Part shown: one piece after another, positions 8,745-21,866 of the stretch
How the letters are laid out: the number at the start of each line of letters is the position of its first letter
Position numbering within the stretch: the first letter of the stretch is position 1
Assembly (NCBI GenBank): GCA_029959085.1
Contig: JARWIR010000002.1
Span: forward strand, 35,985,733-36,049,732
Reading direction: 5' to 3'
From: Nemophila menziesii
Taxonomy: Eukaryota; Streptophyta; Magnoliopsida; Boraginales; Hydrophyllaceae
Length of the DNA stretch: 64,000 bases
Translations under genes and position numbers: made by a program
The notes under the pieces: generated by a model
Seen by the model: the letters and a program-made list of their open reading frames with translations, nothing else
What the model was told of the DNA's origin: nothing
Database searches by the model: none

Positions 8745-11700
8745 CAACAAAGATGTGTATGAACCTTTATTTGAATGTTGTAATCCTTTCTAACATGCTT
8801 TTTTTATCTTGAGTATTTATTTCTAAATGCGAAAATTTAAATGGGAAAACATTGAATAATAAAATGATTGAATACATATTATATAATGTTATTAGTCTAT
8901 GTAGTATCATACAATATCTTGTATTACACCTCTAGAGTGTAATACTTTGCAGAGTATTCATAAACTACTTAATTTCTCTAAGTTATCATATGGTTGAATT
9001 CTTGTAGGTCACAATTTACTAATTGATCAGAATTGACATAATTGTTAAACTAACAACTTTATTATTTTTACATGTAGAACACAAGTAATGTTAAATTGTA
9101 TCATATGTATCGAGAGGAAAATACATATTTGTATATATTGTCTAATAAAATAGATGTTTAGAGATGATATTAGTGCATTACCCTTATGAGAATTATTGAT
9201 AAATCTCACTAGAGTTAGTTTTAGAAACATTAAAAGAGTTTTGTATGTCTTTTCCTACATACAAATAGTCTGATGTTTTAAAACAAAACACAATTTTAAG
9301 AATCAAAATTCTTTTATTATACATTAAAAACATTCAGTCCAACAAACAACACATCGAATATTCAAAAAATACAGTATATTGATCGGAATTTTACAAACTA
9401 CAGTGTGGCTGTGTTAGGTGGTGTTTATGCCCTCCTAATTTTTGAATTTTTGTAAGCTATACAAAACTAACTTATGTCCCTCCTAAGTTTTTAAGAATTT
9501 TACTTGTTCAAAATTTTTAAAATTTGTTTTTTTATATTTCAGTTTGTTTCAAATAAATATTTATTGTGTGTATAATAAAATATATCATATTTTTTATAAC
9601 ATGTAGACTTATATACTAATCAAATAAAACATATGAGGATTTGTTGTTTATTTTAGCAAAGTACCATTGATACAAGGTTTAAATAATATAGTGACGTATA
9701 ATGCATTTAATAAAATAAAGATCCCCATATTTAAAATTATATATTAATTTTAGTATAGATAAAATTTTGATTACAAAATTAACCTTTGACCAATAGTATA
9801 TAATGACCCAAAAACACTAAATTGTAAAATAATAAAATAGCCCAGAAAGTATATAGAATGGGGCAAATATGGTAGCCACTAGGGTTTCCTAAGGGGTGGT
9901 TGCCCGACCCTCTCTGTTCCATTTATGCCGACAATTTCGCTATCGAAACCCTAAATATAACAACCCTCTTGTCATTCTTTATATGGTTAAAAGTATTACG
10001 CAACATGGCCGAATAATTGTTATATATGTACGTTAATATGTAATTCTTACTACATTAGTATTAGATTATGCTTTAAGAAGGAGCAAATTTTGTCCTACCA
10101 ACTTCCTCCGAAGAATATAATATCCTCGCCATGGTAACCTCCTTTTGACCTTGTAAAGCTATATCAACAAAGAGATAGTGTTTAGGATCCAAGAAAAAAC
10201 AATAATTTATTATCATTGGTGGTAAACTTTATAATCATAATGAAGATATAATACGAACAATTTCTAAAGAGTCGTAATCCCTTCTCCCATGCATTCTTTA
10301 TCTAGATTATTTAGTTGTAAATAAGAAATTTTAAATGGGAAAACATTACATCATAAAATACTTGAATACCCATTATTTAATGTTATTAGTCTTTGTAGTA
10401 TCATATAATATCTTGTATTAGATCTCTAACATGTAGCACTTCTTTGAATATTTATACACAACTTATTTCTCTAAGTTATCATATGGTTGAATTCTTATAG
10501 GTCATAATTGGCTAAGTGATCAGAATAGAACAAAACGAGCGTTACATTGTATCATGGGTATGGAGATAAAATTCCATATATGTAATATGAAAATAGTTGT
10601 TTCAGAGATGAGTTTAGTGTATTACCCTATAAGAATTATGTATGTATCTCACTAGAGTTGGTTTTTGATGGAATACACTTATAATAGTTTTAGAAAGCCT
10701 AAATGATTTTTTGTATATCTTTTCCTACGTACCATAAGTCAGATGTTTTAAAAAAGAACACAATCTTAAGAATTAAAATTTTGGTATTATAGTTTAAAAA
10801 TTTAGTCAAACAAACAACTAATCAAATATCTAAAAGATAAAAATATTGATCGAAATTTAACAACAACAGAAAATCTATATTTTGGGTGTGTAGGAGGTGT
10901 TCAGGGCCCTCTAATTTTTGAATTTTGGTAAGCTTGAAAAATTACCTTGTAACCCTCCAAAATTTATTAAAATTTACTTGTGCCAATATTAATAAAATTT
11001 GTTTTGTTAAATTTTAATTTTTTTAAAATAAATATTTATTGTTTGTATAATAATATATATCTTATTTTATATAACATATATACTTATATATTAATTAAAA
11101 TAAAACTTATGAGGACCTATTCGATGATTTTAGTAACATATAGAGACCATTGATACAAGGTTTAAATAATATCGTGCGTAGAATGCATTAAATAAATAAA
11201 ATGAGCCGTATATTCAAAATTTTATACTAATTTTAGTATAAAAAAGTTTGATTACTAAATTACCCTTTGACGAGTAGTATATTATGATCCAGAAACCCTA
11301 AATCATAAAATAATCGAATAGCTTAGAAAGTATATAGAATGAGGCAGATATGACAGCGGCTAGGGTTTTGGGATTTCCTAAGGGTGGTTGCACGACCCTC
11401 TATGTTCCAATTATGCCGATGATTTCACTATCAAAATCCTAAATTTAACAACCCTCATGTAATTCTTTATATGGAGAATTTTAAATCATTATGATCATGA
11501 CATTTTATTTTTCATTATATTCATTCTATGATACTTTATGAGGCATATGAGAAACTTTTACTGGTATCATGGCGTGGCAACTTGCATAAAATTGGTGGGT
11601 TTGCAGCCATGAACTGGTTGATTTCTATATATTAGCCTATTTTTTCAGAAATTCTAGATGTTGTCCCAATATTTTAGTCGGTGTTGAGGCTATGATGAGA

Positions 11701-13080
11701 TCTCAAATTTTAGTTTTTTACTATCTAAGAACGAATAGATTGAAATGATCTGCCCGTAACTTGGTTGGGCAATCCAATTATTGGATATGCAACCATGGCA
11801 TGGTTGGACTCTCTATTTGTCTCTATATAAACCTGATCTGAGCCTCAATTAAAATTGTTTCAAATTTTTTTCCTATTATTATATTCATGAGTGAGTAATT
11901 TGAGAGAATGATAAATTTTAGTGTCTAATTTAACATTTTCTACTAAAACATGTGATTTCTACTATTAATATAGTTTTCTTTTAAGAATCAAAGTTTTTTT
12001 AAATATATTTAGTTTCTGTTGAAGTAAACTTTAATATAGGGGTTAAGTTACATATAAGAAAAAAATGTGTAAGTCTTTTTAATCCATATATTCTCTTATT
12101 TCAATCCATATATTCTATTAATTTACAATAATTTTATAGTGAGATTTTCTTAAAAAATAAGCCGAGTAGAGAGATTGAATATTTCTAAAAGAAAATTTGT
12201 CTATGTAATCGTGAATTTTTTTTATATACTATTTAACTATAGTTCTTTATTCTAAATGGCGGTTACCTCATATAATAAAGTTCGTGGCATCAACCGAAAT
12301 TTTGTTCAAGATAATTTCTATATAAATATTAGTCTATAGTGATAAAAGCCAATAAATAAATATATTATATTTAGGGTAGAGATATATATTTCTATTGGGT
12401 TAGAATTATTTCTTACCTCATGTTTTCAACAAAATAGATTGAAATCTGTAAAAAAATATATTGAGGCAACCCTAAACTCTTATACGTTGAATGATTAATG
12501 ATGAGACTTTCTTTTATAACTTGTAATTTTTTTCCTGTAATTTTATATTGATAAAGATACTTCTATATAAGTTGTCAAATCGAAATTCAAATTGATCATA
12601 ACTTTAGAGAATATTAAATATGTATACATATACATGTATTTTAGATTATTTAAGTGATATCATATATTATTTAAAATTAGTCAAATATACTCTTGACTAT
12701 TTTCCGATTTCTAACCAACTATTCTTGAGTTTAATGAATTTGCTGAATATTTCTGTATCACTGAAACTGTTATGATATTATAATGAGAGATAATTTATTT
12801 GTGAGCTATTTTACAAAGAAAACTAGATGATTTGAATCCTGAGCAATATAACTGGAAAACTTGCTATATATGTACTTAAATATGTAACTCTTACTACATT
12901 GTTAATAGATTATTCTTGAAGAGGGATCAAATTGTGTCCTTAGACTCCCTCCGAAGAATATAATATCCCCACGATGGTCACCTCCTTTTAACCTTGTAAA
13001 GATATGGCTACATAAATATAGTTTTTAGGCTAAAATTAAAAGAAAAAAAATTATAATCATGGTGGTGGACTTGATAATCA
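8745..13080 (+). repeat. Satellite unit U3 (alpha subfamily), 4,336 bp
   Basis: Monomer A is 8745-10237; monomer B is 10238-11479 plus 12837-13080, split by the insert 11480-12836. It is shorter than its neighbours. It has the 42-bp B deletion, an additional 8-bp deletion at about 10581-10590 shared with U12, and insert deletions. It lacks TGGGCC in B (TGAGCC near 11203). It groups with U12 and U13 by many shared substitutions, although it sits about 40 kb away from them. Confidence 0.96.
11480..12836. mobile_element. Insert in U3 (alpha form), 1,357 bp
   Basis: The left tip is changed to TTTAAATCAT (C to T at the third base), while the right tip ATGATTTGAA is intact. The stretch at about 11720-11732 reads CTATCTAAGAACG instead of the longer CTTTCTGAGCTATTTAACG. 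A 16-bp deletion at about 12751-12760 joins two TCTG copies. These marks, apart from the 16-bp deletion, are shared with U12 and U13. Confidence 0.58.
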
Positions 13081-16000
13081 CAACAAAGATGTGTACGAAC
13101 CTTTATTTGAATGTTGTAATACTTTCTAACATGCTTTTTTTATCTTGAGTATTTATTTCTAATTGCGAAAATTTAAATGGGAAAACATTGAATAATAAAA
13201 TGATTAAATACATATTATATAATGTTATTAGTCTATGTAGTATCATACAATATCTTGTATTACACCTCTAGAGTGTAATACTTTGCAGAGTATTCATAAA
13301 CTACTTAATTTCTCTAAGTTATCATATTGTTGAATTCTTGTAGGTCACAATTTACTAATTGGTCAGAATTGACATAATTGTTAAACTAACAACTTTATTA
13401 TTTTTACTTGTAGAACACAAGTAATGTTAAATTGTATCATATGTATCGAGAGGAAAATACATATTTGTATAAATTGTCTAATAAAATAGATGTTTAGAGA
13501 TGATATTAGTGCATTACCCTTATGAGAATTATTGATATATCTCACTAGAGTTAGTTTTAGAAACATTAAAATAGTTTTGAATGTCTTTTCCTACATACAA
13601 ATAGTCTAATGTTTTAAAATAAAACACAATTTTAAGAATCAAAATTCTTTTATTATACATTAAAAACATTCAGTCCAACAAACAACACATCGAATATTCA
13701 AAAAATACAGTATATTGATCGGAATTTTACAAACTACAGTGTGGTTGTGTTAGGCGGTGTTTATGCCCTCCTAATTTTTGAATTTTTTTAAGCTATAAAA
13801 AACTACCTTATGTCCCTCCTAAGTTTTTAAGAATTTTACTTGCTCCAAAATTTTTAAAATTTGTTTTGTTAGATCTCAGTTTTTTTCAAATAAATATTTA
13901 TTGTGTGTATAATAAAATATATCATATTTTATATAACATGTAGACTTATATACTAATCAAATAAAACTTATGAGTACTTGTTGTTTATTTTAGCAAAGTA
14001 CCATTGATACAAGGTTTAAATAATATAGTGACGTATAATGCATTTAATAAAATAATGATCCCCATATTTAAAATTAAATATTAATATTAGTATAGATAAA
14101 ATTTTGATTACAAAATTACCCTTTGGCCAATAGTATATAATGACCCAAAAACCCTAAATTGTAAAATAATAAAATAGCCCAGAAAGTATATACAATGGGG
14201 CAAATATGGTAGCCACTTGGGTTTCCTAAGGGGTGGTTGCCCGACCCTCTCTGTTCCATTTATGTCGACAATTTCGCTATCGAAACCCTAAATATAACAA
14301 CCCTCTTGTCATTCTTTATATGGTTAAAAGTATTACGCAACATGGCTGAATAATTGTTATATATGTACGTTAATATGTAATTCTTACTACATTAGTATTA
14401 GATTATGCTTTAAGAAGGAGCAAATTGTGTCCTACCAACTTCCTCCGAAGAATATAATATCCTGACCATGGTAACCTCCTTTTGACCTTGTAAAGCTATA
14501 TCAACAAAGAGATAGTGTTTAGGATCCAAGAAAAAATAATAATTTATTATCATTGGTGGTAAAATTTATAATCATAATGAAGATATAATACAAACAATTT
14601 CTAAAGAGTCGTAATCCCTTCTCCCATGCATTCTTTATCTAGATTATTTAGTTCTAAATAAGAAATTTTAAATGGGAAAACATCACATCATAAAATACTT
14701 GAATACACATTCATTAATGTTATTAGTCTATGTAGTATCATATAATATCTTGTATTAGATCTCTAACATGTAGAACTTCTCTGAATATTTATACACAACT
14801 TATTTCTCTAAGTTATCATATGGTTGAATTCTTATAGGTCACAATTGGCTAAGTGATCAGAATTGAAATAAGTGTTAAACTACAAGCTTGATTAGTTTTA
14901 TCTATAGAATAAAACTAGCGTTACATTGTATCATGATTATGAAGATAAAATTCCATATATGTATAAATTGTCTATGAAAATAGTTGTTTCAGAATGAGTT
15001 TAGTGCATTACCCTATAAGATTTATGTATGTATCTCACTAGAGTTGGTTTTTGATGGAATACACTTATAATAGTTTTAGAAAGCCTAAAAGATTTTTTGT
15101 ATATCTTTTCCTACGTACCATTAGTTAGATGTTTTAAAAAAGAACACAATCTTCAGAATTAAAATTTTGGTAGTATAGATTAAAAAATTTAGTCAAACAA
15201 ACAACTAATCAAATATCTAAAACATAAAAATATTGATCGAAATTTAACAACAACAGAGAATCTATATTTTGGGTGTGTAGGAGGTGTTCAGCGCCTTCTA
15301 ATTTTTGAATTTTGGTAAGCTTGAAAAATTACCTTGTAACCCTCAAAAATTTATTAAAATTTACTTGTGCCAAAATTTATAAAATTTGTTTTGTTAAATT
15401 TTAATTTTTTTAAAATAAATATTTATTGTTTGTATAACAATATATATCTTATTTTATATAACATATATACTTATATATTAATTAAAATAAAACTTATGAG
15501 GACCTATTGTGTGATTTTAGTAACGTATAGAGACTATTGATACAAGGTTTAAATAATATCGTGCGTGGAATGCATTAAATATATAAAATGGGCCGTATAT
15601 TCAAAATTTTATACTAATTTTAGTATAAAAAAGTTTAATTACTAAATTACCCTTTGACGAGTAGTATATTATGACCCAGAAACCCTAAATCATAAATTAA
15701 TAGAATAGCTCAGAAAGTATATAGAATGAGGCAGATATGGCAGCGGCTAGGGTTTTGGGATTTCCTAAGGGTGGTTGCCCGACACTCTATGTTCCAAATA
15801 TGCCGATGATTTCACTATTAAAATCCTAAATTTAACAACCCTCTTGTAATTCTTTATATGGAGAATTTCAAATCATTATGATCATCACATTTTATTTTTC
15901 ATTATATTCATTCTAAGATACATACTTTATGAGGCATATGAGAAACTTTTACTGGTATCATGGCGTGGCAACTTGCATAAAATTGGTGGGTATGCAGCCA

Positions 16001-17493
16001 TGAACTGGTTGATTTCTATATATTAGCCTATTTTTCAGAAATTGTAGATGTTGTCCCAATATTTTAGTCCTGTGTTGAGGCTATGATGAGATCTCAAATT
16101 TTAGTTTTTTACTTTCTGAGCTATTTAACGAATAGATTGAAATGATATGCCCGTAACTTGGTTGGGCAATCCAATTATTGGATATGCAACCATGGCGTGG
16201 TTGGACTCTCTATTTGTCTCTAAATAAACCTGATCTGAGCCTCAATTAAAATTGTTTCAATTTTTTTTCCTATTATTATATTCATGAGTGAGTAATTTGA
16301 GAGAATGATAAATTTTAGTGTGTAATTTAACATTCTCTGCTAAAACATGTGATTTCTACTATTAATATAGTTTTCTTTTAAGAATCAAAGTTTTTTTAAA
16401 TATATTTAGTTTCTGTTGAAGTAAACTTTAATATAGGGGTTAAGTTACATATAAGAAAAAAATATGTAAGTCTTTTTAATCCATATATTCTCTTATTTCA
16501 ATCCATATATTCTATTAATTTACAATAATTTTATAGTGAGATTTTCTTAAAAAATGAGCCGAGTAGAGAGATTGAATATTTCTAAAAGAAATTTTTTCTA
16601 TGTAATCGAGAATTTTTTTTATATACTATTTAACTATAGTTCTTTATACTAAATAGCGGTGACCTTATATATTAAAGTTCGTGGCATCAACCGAAATCTT
16701 GTTCAAGATAATTTCTATATAAATATTAGTCTATAGTGATAAAAGACAATAAATAAATATATTATATTTAGGGTAGGGTTATATATTTCTATAGGGTTAG
16801 AATTATTTCTTACCTCATGTTTTTAACAAAATAGATTGAAATCTGTAAAAAAATATATTGAGGCAACCCTAAACTCTTATATGTTGAATGATTAATGATG
16901 AGACTTCCATTTATAAGTTGGAATTTTTTTCCTATAATTTTATATTGATGAAGATACTTCTATGTAAGTTGTCAAATCGAAATTGAAATTGATCATAACT
17001 TTAGAGAATATTTAATATGTATACATATACATGTAATTTAGATTATTTAAGTGATATCATATATTATTTAAAATTAGTCAAATATATTCTTGACTATTTT
17101 CCGATTTCTGACCAAATATTCTTGAGTTTAATGAATTTGCTGAATATTTCTGTTATTATATATTTCAGTATCACTGAAACTGTTATGATATTATAATGAG
17201 AGATAATTTATTTGTGAGCTATTTTACAAAGAAAACTAGATGATTTGAATACTGAGCAATATAACTGAAAAACTTGCTATATATGTACTTAAATATGTAA
17301 CTCTTACTACATTGTTAATAGATTATTCTTGAAGAGGGAGGAAATTGTGTCCTTAGACTTCCTCCGAAGAATATAATATCCCCACGATGGTCACCTCCTT
17401 TTAACCTTGTAAAGATATGGCAACATAAATATAGTTTTTAGGCTAAAATTAAAAGAAAAAAAATTATAATCATGGTGGTGGACTTGATAATCA
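13081..17493 (+). repeat. Satellite unit U4, 4,413 bp
   Basis: Monomer A is 13081-14574; monomer B is 14575-15866 plus 17250-17493, split by the insert 15867-17249. The A half is nearly the same as that of U5 (shared TTTTTTTAAGC near 13786 and CCTGACCATGG near 14461). The B half has the full-length form without the 42-bp deletion, like U6-U11. U4 is therefore a mosaic of two subfamilies. Its insert shares AAATAGCGG near 16650 and ACTGAAAAACTTGC near 17267 with U14. Confidence 0.97.
15867..17249. mobile_element. Insert in U4, 1,383 bp
   Basis: Both terminal 10-mers are intact (15867-15876 and 17240-17249). It shares several private substitutions with the insert of U14 about 44 kb downstream. 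Confidence 0.6.
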
Positions 17494-20400
17494 CAACAAA
17501 GATGTGTACGAACCTTTATTTGAATGTTGTAATACTTTCTAACATGCTTTTTTTATCTTGAGTATTTATTTCTAATTGCGAAAATTTAAATGGGAAAACA
17601 TTGAATAATAAAACGATTGAATACATATTATATAATGTTATTAGTCTATGTAGTATCATACAATATCTTGTATTACACCTCTAGAGTGTAATACTTTGCA
17701 GAGTATTCATAAACTACTTAATTTCTCTAAGTTATCATATGGTTGAATTCTTGTAGGTCACAATTTACTAATTGATCAGAATTGACATAATTGTTAAACT
17801 AACTACTTTATTATTTTTACTTGTAGAACACAAGTAATGTTAAATTGTATCATATGTATCGAGAGGAAAATACATATTTGTATAAATTGTCTAATAAAAT
17901 AGATGTTTAGAGATGATATTAGTGCATTACCCTTATGAGAATTATTGATATATCTCACTAGAGTTAGTTTTAGAAACATTAAAAGAGTTTTGAATGTCTT
18001 TTCCTACATACAAATAGTCAAATGTTTTAAAATAAAACACAATTTTAAGAATCAAAATTCTTTTATTATACATTAAAAACATTCAGTCCAACAAACAACA
18101 CATCGAATATTCAAAAAATACAGTATATTGATCGGAATTTTACAAACTACAGTGTGGTTGTGTTAGGCGGTGTTTATGCCCTCCTAATTTTTGAATTTTT
18201 TTAAGCTATAAAAAACTACCTTATGTCCCTCCTAAGTTTTTAAGAATTTTACTTGCTCCAAAATTTTTAAAATTTGTTTTGTTAGATCTCAGTTTTTTTC
18301 AAATAAATATTTATTGTGTGTATAATAAAATATATCATATTTTATATAACATGTAGACTTATATACTAATCAAATAAAACTTATGAGGACTTGTTGTTTA
18401 TTTTAGCAAAGTACCATTGATACAAGGTTTAAATAATATAGTGACGTATAATGCATTTAATAAAATAATGATCCCCATATTTAAAATTAAATATTAATAT
18501 TAGTATAGATAAAATTTTGATTACAAAATTACCCTTTGGCCAATAGTATATAATGACCCAAAAACCCTAAATTGTAAAATAATAAAATAGCCCAGAAAGT
18601 ATATACAATGGGGCAAATATGGTAGCCACTTGGGTTTCCTAAGGGGTGGTTGCCCGACCCTCTCTGTTCCATTTATGTCGACAATTTCGCTATCGAAACC
18701 CTAAATATAACAACCCTCTTGTCATTCTTTATATGGTTAAAAGTATTACGCAACATGGCTGAATAATTGTTATATATGTACGTTAATATGTAATTCTTAC
18801 TACATTAGTATTAGATTATGCTTTAAGAAGGAGCAAATTGTGTCCTACCAACTTCCTCCGAAGAATATAATATCCTGACCATGGTAACCTCCTTTTGACC
18901 TTGTAAAGCTATATCAACAAAGAGATAGTGTTTAGGATCCAAGAAAAAATAATAATTTATTATCATTGGTGGTAAACTTTATAATCATAATGAAGATATA
19001 ATACGAACAATTTCTAAAGAGTCGTAATCCCTTCTCCCATGCATTCTTTATCTAGATTATTTAGTTCTAAATAAGAAATTTTAAATGGGAAAACATTACA
19101 TCATAAAATACTTGAATACACATTATTTAATGTTATTAGTATATGTAGTATCATATAATATCTTGTATTAGATCTCTAACATGTAGCACTTCTCTGAATA
19201 TTTATACACAACTTATTTCTCTAAGTTATCATATGGTTGAATTTTTATAGGTCACAATTGGCTAAGTGATTAGATTAGAACAAAACTAGCGTTACATTGT
19301 ATCATGGGTATGGAGATAAAATTCCATATATGTATAAATTGTTTATGAAAATAGTTGATTCAGAGATGAGTTTAGTGTATTACCCTATAAGAATTATGTA
19401 TGTATCTCACTAGAGTTGATTTTTTATGGAATACACTTATATTAGTTCTAGAAAGCCTAAAATATTTTTTGTATATCTTTTCCTACGTACCATAAGTCAG
19501 ATGTTTTAAAAAAGAACACAATCTTAAGAATTAAAATTTTGGTATTATAGATTAAAAAATTTAGTCAAACAACCAACTAATCAAATATCTAAAAGATAAA
19601 AATATTGATCGAAATTTAACAACAACAGAGAATCTATATTTTGGGCGTGTAGGAGGTGTTCAGGGCCCTCTAATTTTTGAATTTTGGTAAGCTTGAAAAA
19701 TTACTTTGTAGCCCTCCAAAATTTATAAAAATTTACTCGTGCCAATATTAATAAAATTTGTTTTGTTAAATTTTAATTTTTTTAAAATAAATATTTATTG
19801 TTTGTATAACAATATATATCTTATATTATATAACATATATACTTATATATTAATTAAAATAAAACTTATGAGGACCTATTGTGTGATTTTAGTAACGTAT
19901 AGAGACCATTGATACAAGGTTTAAATAATATCGTGCGTAGAATGCATTAAATAAATAAAATGGGCCGTATATTCAAAATTTTATACTAATTTTAGTATAA
20001 AAAAGTTTAATTACTAAATTACCCTTTGACGAGTAGTATATTATGACCCAGAAACCCTAAATCATAAAATAATAGAATAGCTCAGAAAGTATGTAGAATG
20101 AGGCAGATATGGCAGCGGCTAGGGTTTTGGGATTTCCTAAGGGTGGTTGCCCGACCCCCTATTTTCCAATTATGCCGATGATTTCACTATTAAAATCCTA
20201 AATTTAACAACCCTCTTGTAATTCTTTATATGGAGAATTTCAAATCATTATGATCATCACATTTTATTTTTCATTATATTCATTCTAAGATACATACTTT
20301 ATGAGGCATATGAGAAACTTTTACTGGTATCATGGCGTGGCAACTTGCATAAAATTGGTGGGTTTGAAGCCATGAACTGGTTGATTTCTATATATTAGCC

Positions 20401-21866
20401 TATTTTTCAGAAATTCTTGATGTTGTCCCAATATTTTAGTCCTGTGTTGAGGCTATGATGAGATCTCAAATTTTAGTTTTTTACTTTCTGAGCTATTTAA
20501 CGAATAGATTGAAATGATCTGCCCGTAACTTGGTTGGGCAATCCAATTATTGGATATGCAACCATGGCGTGGTTGGACTCTCTATTTGTCTCTAAATAAA
20601 CCTGATCTGAGCCTCAATTAAAATTGTTTCAATTTTTTTTTCCTATTATTATATTCATGAGTGAGTAATTTGAGAGAATGATAAATTTTAGTGTGTAATT
20701 TAACATTCTCTGCTAAAACATGTGATTTCTACTATTAATATAGTTTTCTTTTAAGAATCAAAGTTTTTTTAAATATATTTAGTTTCTGTTGAAGTAAACT
20801 TTAATATAGGGGTTAAGTTACATATAAGAAAAAAATGTGTAAGTCTTTTTAATCCATATATTCTCTTATTTCAATCCATATATTCTATTAATTTAAAATA
20901 ATTTTATAGTGAGATTTTCTTAAAAAATGAGCCAAGTAGAGAGATTGAATATTTCTAAAAGAAATTTTTTCTATGTAATCGTGAATTTTTTTTATATACT
21001 ATTTAACTATAGTTCTTTATACTAAATGGCGGTGACCTTATATATTAAAGTTCGTGGCATCAACCAAAATCTTGTTCAAGATAATTTCTATATAAATATT
21101 AGTATATAGTGATAAAAGACAATAAATAAATATATTATATTTAGGGTAGGGATATATATTTCTATAGGGTTAGAATTATTTCTTACCTCATGTTTTTAAC
21201 AAAATAGATTGAAATCTGTAAAAAAATATATTGAGGCAACCCTAAACTCTTATATGTTGAATGATTAATGATGAGACTTCCATTTATAAGTTGGAATTTT
21301 TTTCCTATAATTTTATATTGATGAAGATACTTCTATGTAAGTTGTCAAATCGAAATTGAAATTGATCATAACTTTAGAGAATATTTAATATGTATACATA
21401 TACATGTAATTTAGATTATTTAAGTGATATCATATATTATTTAAAATTAGTCAAATATATTCTTGACTATTTTCCGATTTCTGACCAAATATTCTTGAGT
21501 TTAATGAATTTGCTGAATATTTCTGTTATTATATATTTCAGTATCACTGAAACTGTTATGATATTATAATGAGAGATAATTTATTTGTGATCTATTTTAC
21601 AAAGAAAACTAGATGATTTGAATACTGAGCAATATAACTGGAAAACTTGCTATATATGTACTTAAATATGTAACTCTTACTACATTGTTAATAGATTATT
21701 CTTGAAGAGGGAGCAAATTGTGTCCTTAGACTTCCTCCGAAGAATATAATATCCCCACGATGGTCACCTCCTTTTTACCTTGTAAAGATATGGCAACATA
21801 AATATAGTTTTTAGGCTAAAATTAAAAGAAAAAAAATTATAATCATGGTGGTGGACTTGATAATCA
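17494..21866 (+). repeat. Satellite unit U5, 4,373 bp
   Basis: Monomer A is 17494-18987; monomer B is 18988-20238 plus 21623-21866, split by the insert 20239-21622. The A half matches U4, but the B half has the 42-bp deletion at about 19276 and resembles U1 and U2. A single A-to-T change near 17804 puts a stop into the short minus-strand frame that is open in other copies, which is evidence that the frame is not under selection. Confidence 0.97.
20239..21622. mobile_element. Insert in U5, 1,384 bp
   Basis: Both terminal 10-mers are intact. The sequence is close to the U1/U2 inserts. Confidence 0.6.
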
